A stretch of DNA of 64,000 nt from Undaria pinnatifida (Eukaryota > Sar > Phaeophyceae > Laminariales > Alariaceae): NCBI GenBank assembly GCA_012845835.1, contig JABAKD010000017.1, forward strand, positions 858,001-922,000, in the 5' to 3' direction. Shown here one piece after another: positions 11,480-20,005 of this stretch; position 1 is the stretch's first letter; the number at the start of each line of letters is the position of its first letter. Position numbers and translations under genes: made by a program. The notes beneath the pieces are model-generated. The model was not told the DNA's origin. It did not search any database and saw only the letters and a list, made by a program, of their open reading frames with translations.

Positions 11480-11990
11480 CTAGCAAAATAGTTTTTTGGT
11501 CTCGGCCTCACATAGGGATTCTCGAACCACGAGTTTCTCGGTCAAACCGCTCCGGCCGAGCGCTGTCCTCGGGGGGCGGCTCCAACGCACCTCGCCCTGC
11601 CTTGTCGGTTCCGTACCTGGCCGTGAACGTGTATGTGCGCTGAGTGGAACAAGCGAGAAGCGGGTAATATTTTGCATGGGCGGTACTCGCGAGCTTTTCT
11701 GAGGATCTTGACGAATATGGAGAGCTCCACAAATGAAACATGGGAAAACATTTCCAAATTGACATTTCTAAATTGCCATAATATTTTGTCCCTACAACGT
11801 TTTTTTCCGCCGCAAAGCGTCCGCCCTATCGGAGCTACTGTTGTGTGCTGCTGCCTTTCAATATCGGATTTCTTGGTCAAAGATCCCCTCTGTCGATGGG
11901 CGACTCCAACGCCCCTCGCCCTTCGGTATCCGTTCCCTACCTGTCCGAGAACGCGTGCTACGAGGCGTAAGAGACACAAGCGATAATTGG
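11480..11990 (-). repeat. GC-rich dispersed repeat, copies 2 and 3
   Basis: Read on the minus strand, 11660-11490 has GGCAGGGCGAGGTGCGTTGG, a CCGCCCCCCGA block, GACCGAGAAAC and AGGCCGAGACCAAAAAAC. At 11985-11855, GGCGAGGGGCGTTGGAGTCG is followed by TTTGACCAAGAAATCCG. Both match the plus-strand copy at 1680-1860. Copy 3 begins with TCGTAGCACGCG, the terminal word of the transposon-like family found elsewhere in the window. Confidence 0.7.
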
Positions 11991-12144
11991 CGACGATACT
12001 GGATTCGAAGATGTTTAACGGGTGGCGTTCTAATCGATAATACAGCGGTATTATATAAATATTGAGATATTCTTAACATGTCGTGTGCGCCGGCAATCAA
12101 TGATAGAGCAGTAACTATTCTTGAACAATACGGATATTCTTGTG

Positions 12145-12399
12145 TCACGGCGTATCGTAGATAATTGCCTCTAGAAATACAGTTGGTAGTTTACTACCAT
12201 CCAACTGACTTGTATCTGGAACTCGCAGCATCGCGTTCCACGACCTGTCTATCGACGCCCCGCCTTTGTAGAGTGTTCGTCGTTGTTGTAGGTCGTCCGG
12301 TCGTATACAATTGTTTTCCACGTTATTTGTTCGCAAGAGCGTAATGGTTGAAGTACAACTATTTCCCTCCGCCCACCTGAGTGTGTATCGATTAGTTTA
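12145..12399 (-). CDS. protein-like open frame, hypothetical fragment
   Basis: The minus strand is open for about 83 codons after a TAA at about 12400, ending in TGA at 12145. The composition is protein-like and free of simple repeats. It includes an RPDDLQQRRTLYKGGASID segment and a hydrophobic VFLEAIIYD end. There is no ATG at the start, so it would be a 3' exon or a truncated gene. I do not recognise a family. It lies next to dispersed repeat copies, so it may be a relic. Confidence 0.3.
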
Positions 12400-13339
12400 T
12401 TTGTTGGTGTTCGAGGTAGGTAGTCCGGGCGTGCCGTTTTTTTTTTTCACAAATTATTTGTTTACATGAGCTTTATAGCCTAAACACGACTGTTTCCCGC
12501 CTCCTAGCTGGCCTTCTTCTTAACCTTTGAATCGACGCCCCCCTTTCGATCTTCGTTTTTTCCTCCACGTTGTCCACATGTCATTGAGCTAGTGTTTTGG
12601 GGGGTTTACTTGCTTGGAACGGGAAGTTTTTAGAGTCTGGATGATCCTTCTTTTTCCGTTTATTCAAGTTTCGCTAGTGCAAGTTTTGCGTGTGCCCTGC
12701 TTTGTGGTGCGATGCGGTGCTGCCCTGCGTTGTGTTGTGCCGTCCTTTGTGCAGTGATTTGTTGACAATTTCGTACTTGCCGTAATGCCAAGTATCATAG
12801 CAGGTACCAAAATGTGCCGCAACAGGTTTTCATCAAAATTATGGCGCACACAGCTCAGCTCAACCCAACTATCCCACCACCGCAGCGCTGCTCTGTACGG
12901 TGCGTTGCCTTGCCGTGCTGTGCAATACCCTTACATTGGATGCTCTGCGGGGAAGTGGTGCAGTGAGCATTGTTCCGCGCGTACCTTTCCAGGTATCATA
13001 CAAAGTACCAAGTAGCAGATCACGTGATTTTACCTGTCACTCGATACTGGCCTTGGCATTATTCGCGGATTTCCATCTCCTTGTTTTGAACGTTTTTCGC
13101 GTATGACGCCATTAATACCGAGAGCAGAACGCGATATCGCCCGCAATCAAACAGAAGAGGGCGAGGCAATGAGTCCTGCTCAAGTAGTGTTTTTTGCATT
13201 ATCAAGTCGCCAGTTTCACCAAACCGTTGGGCTTTTCTTGTCCGGTTTCGTGACATTATGGAGCACTCTTTCTCGGGTTAGCCTAGCGGGTGGCGTCAGC
13301 CGCCCGGGGATCGGAGCCGTGGTGGTACTGACTAGACTT
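12400..13339. other. intergenic
   Basis: No supported gene. Short GGTGCGATGCGGTGC satellite-like DNA lies at 12700-12760. A plus-strand 189-codon frame starts with ATG at 13103 but overlaps better-looking minus-strand frames (see 13340-13969). Confidence 0.4.
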
Positions 13340-13969
13340 TCAAACCACACCATAATAAAGGGAGCGTACGGTGGACATCGGCAGTTTGAGTATTATAGTC
13401 AGGTGCGGTTTTGGACTAGCTCGCGCACGTACCGCACGAAAGAATGGATGCATTGTGAATGCTGCGTTCAACCTATCAACAAATACCCGTTCAGCATCGG
13501 TTACTATGCATTTCCTCTGATGAGAACCACGAATAGCACGGTTTCCTGGAAATGGAGCTGTGATTTTCTGACATTTATTACCCCATGGGGCATCGACCTT
13601 GGCCCTTCCCATTGTGTTGTAACCAATCAACACGCCTACTCTTATCGCCGAAGCCAAGATTGCGAAGTTTAATACTGTAACGCCCTTTGCATCGTGTTAT
13701 AGCCCAGCACACGAAATATTGAACACCCCGTAAGATGAAAGCATTTGATGATGTTCCAACGACCCCGTAAAGTATCTTGACGGAATAACACTAACGATAG
13801 CTGCGGGAGCTCCAACAAAATGCCCGATATATGTATAGACTATAGGTATATATACATCCAAGCCTCTCCCGAATTGGTCGATATCGTCATGGAGTTGATA
13901 ATTCCCATTTCGTCCTTTCACGAAACCTTGACCCAAGCTACATTGACGACTATTCTTCTCTGAGATCAT
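13340..13969 (-). pseudogene. broken minus-strand gene, family unknown
   Basis: Two minus-strand segments in the same frame, 13969-13700 (90 codons from an ATG) and 13696-13340, are separated by a single TAA at 13697-13699. Both have mixed, non-repetitive composition. The upstream segment has a hydrophobic, membrane-like stretch (VYIPIVYTYIGHFVGAPAA, about residues 38-56). The downstream segment is basic. The frame directly upstream (13970-14135) is also open in a different phase, which would fit an additional frameshift. I cannot name the family. A plus-strand 189-codon frame (13103-13672) overlaps and is the alternative reading. Confidence 0.35.
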
Positions 13970-14516
13970 TTGTTTTAATCGCCATCGCGTTCGGTCGTAA
14001 TGTAATGTTAGTTATGTTCCATTTCTTGTCGTCAAACGATAGATGTTTTTCGTCCCGGCCTCCCGCCAGGACTAGAAGCATCACGCCGGATAACCGCCGT
14101 CCCTTCCCGTTCCGCGAACCTGCCGTGACGGTCACATGTTTAGGTATCGACGTGTTTTTCTGCCTACGGGTCTCGTCACCAGTAAGTGTTCGAGAACGAC
14201 TTTACTACTTCGCAGGCGAAAAACACAGCACCCGCGCACAAACTTAACATATACCCACGATATAGGTTTCACCAATCGAAAGGCGTGCGGCCAATACGAA
14301 GCAGCGCCATACGTCTCTTACACCCGGTACTTCATATCTAACGTGAACCACTGTGACCGCTGTGCTCAAGGCACTAAAGCGTGGCGGTGTATTTTGCCTG
14401 GCGGCATCAAACTGCGGCACCAACCTGCGCATAATTCGCCAACGGTGTAAGGGGTTGGGTAAACTGCACTCGCTGTTGGAAAAAGCATTGTTTAAGGTTG
14501 CTGTTGTGATGGCGGG

Positions 14517-14762
14517 ATGGTGCCAACGGTAGTCGCGTGGGTGAAACAGTACCTGCCCCCGCTGATGCATATCCCGGGTTCAATCGAAGAACGCTTCAAA
14601 CCAAAGGATCCCAACCACCGTTTCGTACTCCTTTTTAATGCCATTTGTTTCAGCTTTGATGAGGACATTTTCGACGTTATCAACGAACTAGGAATTGTGT
14701 GCAGCAGTACGGGCATCACTATTGGCTGCTTGTGTGGGATATCTCATTCCGTTGCTCTTTGA
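14517..14762 (+). CDS. hypothetical 81-residue protein or exon
   Basis: An ATG-started frame of 81 codons has protein-like content: charged and aromatic in the first half (residues 20-40, including RFKPKDPNHRF) and hydrophobic in the second half (FDEDIFDVINELGIVC, then a Ser/Thr/Gly/Cys-rich end). An in-frame TAA lies about 33 nt upstream. It sits in the same repeat-poor, gene-relic-like block as the neighbouring broken frames. No family is recognised, and the opposite strand is open over part of it. Confidence 0.25.
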   Translation: MVPTVVAWVKQYLPPLMHIPGSIEERFKPKDPNHRFVLLFNAICFSFDEDIFDVINELGIVCSSTGITIGCLCGISHSVAL

Positions 14763-14859
14763 ACGTACCCTATACCCGACGTCCCGCGGTATATAACGTA
14801 GCCGAATCTTGAGTGGTCAGTTCATTTTTGTCAGTATTTTCTATTTGGGGCCATTTATT

Positions 14860-15625
14860 TTACAGTCGGATTCCGCCAGTCGAAAACGGCCCTTTTCGTC
14901 TGGACTTTTTTTCGACTGGACTCTTCTGGTCCTTCCTTTTATCGTCAGTAGAGTCGATTTCATGGTTTTTGTGCTCTTCCTAGAGGCGGTTGGTGTGAGG
15001 GAGTACTGCTGTATGGCCGTCGAAAATCGGTTAACAGCTCTGTGCTTCGCGCGTTCTTCGCGAGCAACGCGTGCTTCACGCGCGACGAACCTTCGTCCAA
15101 GCGGGTTGATGGCGTTGGGCTCTGCCGACAGCCGCCAAAGCTACGTTCGTGGCGTCGCAAGCAGCCGAAAGCCGCCAAAGCTACAGCAGGCGTAGCCGTT
15201 GTTGGCAAAATGGCATCAATAACGCGCGCTGCTGCTGTAGTGAGATACACGCTGCTGGCGAGCGGAGCTAGGAGTGCACCACGCTGACTTGCGGCGATAA
15301 CCAACACCAGTGATAGCCAAGGCAGCGTCGGCACTGTTGTATGATACTGCTGTGTGGTACCTGGTATGGGTGTGTGGTGTGTTTTGTGGTGGGATGAGCG
15401 ATATGCGATGGGTTCAAAAACCGGTGTAAAACTTTTTCGACTGAGTTTTTCGACTGACAAATCCAGTCGAAAAAGTCAAGATTTTCGACTGGATCCCCTA
15501 GTCGGAAAATTCAGTCGAACAAAAAGTTGAGCCGAAAAAGCCCTTTTTCGACTGAGTAAGAAAGCCCCATTTGGGCTTCAGTCGAAAACGGCCGTTATCG
15601 ACTCGCAAATCCGACTGCATAAGAA
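14860..15625. repeat. cluster of TTTTCGACTG words in both orientations
   Basis: The decamer TTTTCGACTG and its reverse complement CAGTCGAAAA recur many times at 14875-14925 and especially 15426-15620. They often lie head to head, for example TTTTTCGACTGAGTTTTTCG and AATCCAGTCGAAAAAGTC. The arrangement can form many alternative hairpins. Between the two clusters (14960-15420) there is a GC-richer stretch with no recognisable gene. Confidence 0.75.
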
Positions 15626-15973
15626 ATGGCTGAGGAAGCCCCGAAAGGATAGTTTGAAATCGTGATTTGATCGTTTTTGGAATACTAATACATTGCATAG
15701 CCATGGTCGTCTTTCAAGGCGTACGCGTTCGACTAGAGGAAAAAGCCCCAACATTCCTGATGTTGATGCCTCCTGCTCATTTTTGAGGTTAGCTTTCGAG
15801 AGACGACACATTATACTGCCTTCTTTCGCCATGTCCTTCGAGCGCGTTTTCGGGAGGCGTTATCGTCACGGGAGTATTTGTGTTGATTCCATGGTTCCGA
15901 CCATGGATACACTTTGTAACGTGTATTCGTTTTGATGCCAGCCGTGTGTTGGCAAAGCCCCAAAGGCGGTCAA

Positions 15974-16308
15974 CTAATTGTGCCAGGAGACGTTTTTTGT
16001 GGGACCTAGACACCAACCACTGGCTTCCCTAATAAAGCGTTCCGTGATTTCGTTGGTTTCGCGCATAAGTGTAGAACGTGCAGCTTGGCCGTTATGACAT
16101 CTTAATGAATACACGTGGACCGTTTTGTTCGTTACCCGACGATGTTTACAGGCAATTTTTTGTTTTTCTGTCCCATATGTATCGACTTCCATTGATGTCT
16201 TGTAACGGAAATCTATCGGGTTTGTCTCCAGTGCGCATTCAACGAAAATGCGTGTGATACTGAAATTGTTTCGAGCACTCTGCTGAAAGTTGTAGATTAC
16301 AGCTGTTG
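15974..16308 (-). CDS. protein-like open frame, hypothetical
   Basis: The minus strand is open for about 112 codons from just after a TGA at about 16319 to a TAG at 15974. The first ATG is at 16192, which would leave 72 codons, but the upstream 39 codons look equally protein-like (FSITRIFVECALETNPIDF). The downstream half contains KTVHVYSLRCHNG and ends in TKNVSWHN. This suggests an exon or a 5'-truncated gene rather than a 72-residue protein. No family is recognised. It is one of several non-repetitive minus-strand frames between 12.1 and 17.1 kb. Confidence 0.35.
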
Positions 16309-16319
16309 CTCGTAAACGA

Positions 16320-17257
16320 AGTCAGGACGTTACGCGGTCCATGCTAGCGCGGAGTGTAACAAAGCAACTCATACAGATGTACGATTCACACGAACTCCGG
16401 CCTCGTTCGCCACGTCCACTTCGAGACATATTGGCAACGCATAGCATATCTCAAGGCTCCATAAAAAAATTCTATGCAATATCGCGATCTGCGCGGATCA
16501 CACACACTGCGTGCGTTCGGACAAGTGGTTGAGCTTTTGGCTGGACACGCAATAAATTGGGTTCCTATCCATTTACATCCTAATGTATGCCAGCATAAAG
16601 TGCGATATTAGTTTATCGAGAACGGTCGTCATGTTTTGGTTTCGGCAACGAAACCGTATTGGTAAATGTTATGGTGTCGATACTGGGAGCGACTTTTCGA
16701 CGATGTCCGAAAATACACCGAGAGTGCCCACGAACCAGCACCGGAGGTTACAACAATCCCGTGCGTGGAACGCCGCATGAATAAATGTATCTTCACATCC
16801 GCTGTTGTTTTTTCGAGGTGACCAAGCTAGCAGCGCAATCAAGTTGAATGGTAAACAAGTTCCAAGTGTTAGCGTTGAACGATGACGAGCGCACGAGCGC
16901 CGTAGACTTTTCACGTTTCCAACTTCATTCCCAATGTTTTGGTTACGGTTTTTGGTCCAAACCCCCAGGTATCTATCACGGCCACCTTGAGTCCAACAAA
17001 AAACAGATTGGCAACCGTATACGTCCGCGATTCTAGGACTGTGTCACGGCCACGGTGTATGGCTTTGGGGTAACGCTTAGACCGTCTCAAACCAACCAGA
17101 CGCAAAAACGAACTTTGATCACGTTCTTTTGTTTCGTTTTATATCGCGTTTTCAACAATGACAGGTGAGCATAGGCCGGCATCGAGGGAGTTGTACCTGT
17201 GTTCTGCATTACCGCTAGCTCGCTCGAGAACGTTCGCTGTTCCACATCTTCGCGAGC
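16320..17257. other. region upstream of the EsV-1-7 gene
   Basis: Short frames are open on both strands (62 codons plus at 16848-17036, 64 codons minus at 16911-17105), and neither is assignable. This region should contain the promoter of the gene at 17258. I see no convincing TATA box. An in-frame TAG at 17216 precedes the start codon, and a CAG|GTGAGC donor-like word lies at 17163. Confidence 0.4.
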
Positions 17258-19498
17258 ATGCCGCGTCGCGTTTCCCAACAGCGCCGAACATTGGCCGTGT
17301 TCAATGTTGAGGGCACCTCGGCGGCAGTGTGTTGCAAGCGACGTGCTGAAGATGGAATGGTAAACATCCGCAGCAAGCGTTGCCCATACGCCTCGTGCAC
17401 CACGCTGCCCAACTATAACTTCGAGGGGGAATACACAAGATACTGCAAGAAACATGCCGAAGACGGAATGCTAGACACCCGCAACAGCAGGCGTTGCGCA
17501 CAGGCCTCCTGCCGCACGGGGCCGCTATATAACGTCGAGGGCGAAACGACTGGTAGATATTGCAAGCAGCATGCTAAAGATGGAATGGTAAACGTCCGCC
17601 GTTTTCGTTGCTCATACGATTCCTGCACCGCGCGACCGAGATATAACGCGGAGGGGCGGAGAACATCGTTGTACTGTAAGCAGCACGCTAAAGACAGAAT
17701 GATGAGCGTCGGTGACAAGCGTTGCTCATACGATTTCTGCACCAAGCGCCCGAGCTATAACGTGGAGGGGCGAAAAACACTGTTGTACTGCAAGCAGCAC
17801 GCCGAGGACGGAATGGTAAACGTACGCGATACGCGTTGCATATACGACGGCTGCAAAATACGTCCGAGTTATAATGTCAAGGGGAGCCGCAGAGTGTTGT
17901 ACTGTAAGAATCATGCTGAGGATGGCATGCTTGATGTGCGCAGCAAGCGTTGCTCGTACGATTCTTGCAGTGAGTCCGCCAGCTTCGCCCTGGAGGGCAC
18001 CAAAATTCCGATGTACTGCAAGCGGCACGCCGAAGACGGAATGGTATATGTACGCAATAAGCGCTGCATATACGACGGCTGCAGCAGATACCCGATTTTT
18101 AATATCAAGGGGAGCCGCACAAAGTTGTACTGTAAGGTTCATGCTGAAGACGGCATGGTCGATGTGTGCAGCAAGTGTTGCTCGTTTGACTCTTGCACTA
18201 AGGCCGCGAACTTTAACCTTGAGGGCACACAAACACCGTTGTACTGCAAGCAGCATGCCGAGGACAGAATGGTAGACTTACGCAGCAACCGCTGCATATA
18301 CGACGGCTGCCAAAAGTTCCCGAGTTTCAATGTCAAGGGGAGACGCAAAAAGCTGTACTGTAAGAATCATGCTGAGGACGAAATGGTAAACACCCGTAAC
18401 AAGCGTTGCTCGTACAACTATTGTACTAAGATCGCAAGCTTTAACTCGGAGGGCACGAAAACACCGATGTACTGCAAGCAGCATGCCGAGGACGGAATGG
18501 TAAACGTACGCTCTAAGCGTTGCATGTACGACGGCTGCAACAAACAACCGAGTTATAATGTCGAGGGGAGCCGCACAGTGTTGTACTGTAAGAACCATGC
18601 TGAGGGTGGCATGTTCGCTGTGCACAGTAAGCGTTGCTCGTACGATTCTTGCAGTAAGTCCGCCAGCTTCACCACGGAGGGTAAAAGAACGCCGATGTAC
18701 TGCAAGCAGCATGCCGAGGACGGAATGGTAAACGTACGCTGTACGCGTTGCATATACGACGGCTGCAACAAACAACCGAGTTATAATGTCGAGGGGAGCC
18801 GCACAGTGTTGTACTGTAAGAACCATGCTGAGGGTGGCATGTTCGCTGTGCACAGTAAGCGTTGCTCGTACGACTCTTGCAGTAAGCCCGCCAGCTTCAC
18901 CACGGAGGGCAAAAAAACGCCGATGTACTGCAAGCGGCACGCCGAGGACGGAATGGTAGACGTACGCAATAAGGGTTGCATGTACGACGGCTGCAACAAA
19001 CACCCGAGGTTTATTATCAAGGGGAGCCGCTCAAAGTTGTACTGTAAGGCTCATGCTGAGAACGGCACGGTAGATGTAAACGAAGACCATGTTTGGAACG
19101 AGTCGCGCGCAAAACGGTCACCAAAGGCGTTGTTGTCGAGAGCTGCGGTTTCTCCATCCACCGGACCATATCATGACGTTTCGGACGAAGGTGTCATTTC
19201 TGGGCGAGAACGATCGCGGTTGGCGGTGGATCGGAATATAGCTCTGCTCTGCCCTGATGATGGACCTTCGATACCAGGCGAGGTCGTTCAATCCGTGAGG
19301 AGGACTCTGAGCAATTTCGTACCTCTCGCCACGCCGTCCAGTGCCGCAAGCTGGCACCGCAACGATACCTTGGTTCCAACCGCTGTGACGGGGACCCGTC
19401 ATGATATGCCGGTCAGTTTTTGCCCCGTGACGAAGGATGAAGCATCAGTGTCAACAGAACCGATAAAGATCGAGCTGAGGTTGGCCTTGAAATTGTAG
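17258..19498 (+). CDS. EsV-1-7 repeat protein (IMM-like family)
   Basis: This uninterrupted 746-codon gene encodes a Cys/His-rich repeat protein. From residue 42 to about 611 it has fifteen tandem 38-residue repeats with the spacing C-X4-C-X16-C-X2-H-X12, first Cys of each at 42, 80, 118 and so on to 574. The typical cores are CxYDxC, a YNVEG-like turn and LYCKxHAEDGMV. This matches the EsV-1-7 repeat of brown algae and phaeoviruses, whose best-known member, IMM, controls early sporophyte development. The four conserved ligands suggest zinc binding (inference). Residues 1-41 are a sixteenth, decayed repeat with correct spacing in which two Cys and the His have become Arg. From repeat 5 on, two repeat types alternate, and repeats 11-12 are near-duplicates of 13-14. 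The last 147 residues are repeat-free, Ser/Pro-rich and unassigned. The ATG at 17258 is chosen because a TAG lies 42 nt upstream in frame. No intron is needed, which is unusual for brown algae. No signal peptide or membrane segment is visible. A phaeoviral origin is possible but not shown. Confidence 0.88.
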   Translation: MPRRVSQQRRTLAVFNVEGTSAAVCCKRRAEDGMVNIRSKRCPYASCTTLPNYNFEGEYTRYCKKHAEDGMLDTRNSRRCAQASCRTGPLYNVEGETTGRYCKQHAKDGMVNVRRFRCSYDSCTARPRYNAEGRRTSLYCKQHAKDRMMSVGDKRCSYDFCTKRPSYNVEGRKTLLYCKQHAEDGMVNVRDTRCIYDGCKIRPSYNVKGSRRVLYCKNHAEDGMLDVRSKRCSYDSCSESASFALEGTKIPMYCKRHAEDGMVYVRNKRCIYDGCSRYPIFNIKGSRTKLYCKVHAEDGMVDVCSKCCSFDSCTKAANFNLEGTQTPLYCKQHAEDRMVDLRSNRCIYDGCQKFPSFNVKGRRKKLYCKNHAEDEMVNTRNKRCSYNYCTKIASFNSEGTKTPMYCKQHAEDGMVNVRSKRCMYDGCNKQPSYNVEGSRTVLYCKNHAEGGMFAVHSKRCSYDSCSKSASFTTEGKRTPMYCKQHAEDGMVNVRCTRCIYDGCNKQPSYNVEGSRTVLYCKNHAEGGMFAVHSKRCSYDSCSKPASFTTEGKKTPMYCKRHAEDGMVDVRNKGCMYDGCNKHPRFIIKGSRSKLYCKAHAENGTVDVNEDHVWNESRAKRSPKALLSRAAVSPSTGPYHDVSDEGVISGRERSRLAVDRNIALLCPDDGPSIPGEVVQSVRRTLSNFVPLATPSSAASWHRNDTLVPTAVTGTRHDMPVSFCPVTKDEASVSTEPIKIELRLALKL

Positions 19499-19789
19499 CC
19501 CGCTGTGTCGGATCTATCAGACTCTACTCATGGTGCGTGATACGATCAGGTTAACACGATTTTGCCGAAGTGGTTTAGAGTTACAGGGCTATTTGTCTGT
19601 GGAAAAAGACTGCGCGATTGGCCAACCGTTCTTTCTTTATTATTTTTGAAGTGTTCGCCTAAACTGATCGGGTTTCATGTATTTTTTTCTTTTCAACCTG
19701 CATCAGGTGCCGTATAGAGCTCATGAAGAGGGAATGATATTAAAGTCGTCAGAGTGCTCCTACATTGTGTTCTATCTGATGCGGGGTTC
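19499..19789. other. 3' flank of the EsV-1-7 gene
   Basis: AT-rich DNA directly after the stop codon. No clear AATAAA signal is visible. Nothing else is supported. Confidence 0.4.
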
Positions 19790-19794
19790 AATCG

Positions 19795-20005
19795 ACGCCG
19801 CAGGGATTTTTTATTCATATTTTAACAAATTGAATATGCACTCCATCTTTGAGATGGAATATTTCGTAAAAGCTCATATTTGCAGGAGGTATGTGTTCCT
19901 CCGAGTGCGCGTATTACGGGGTGTGTCTCTTTTAAGGACATAGGTCGGCGGCTCCTCCTGTAAGTACAGTGTAGCTTGTACCAGGGTCAACAGGGTGATG
20001 CATCT
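19795..20005 (-). repeat. dispersed repeat with MSFDKIFDLT-like core, copy 1
   Basis: Read on the minus strand, this segment runs CATCACCCTGTTGACCCTG, then GCCGCCGACCTATGTCCTTA, CCCGTAATACGCGC, then an ATGAGC...AAATATTCCATCTCA box. The same ordered words are found on the plus strand at 54320-54535 and partly at 53410-53515. It is a dispersed element of unknown class. Confidence 0.75.

Noticed and set aside
13103-13672. 189-codon plus frame with ATG
   Set aside because: It could be real but lacks a domain and overlaps the more protein-like broken minus-strand frame. I could not decide, so it is only mentioned there.
17163-17218. 5' UTR intron or upstream exon of the EsV-1-7 gene
   Set aside because: CAG|GTGAGC and CTAG could bound a 55-nt intron, but joining the upstream ATG does not give the EsV-1-7 frame, so the ATG at 17258 was kept.
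18278-19003. 241-codon minus-strand frame opposite the EsV-1-7 gene
   Set aside because: It is the reverse shadow of the 114-bp repeat. The periodic Cys/Tyr codons leave the opposite strand open, and no domain is present.
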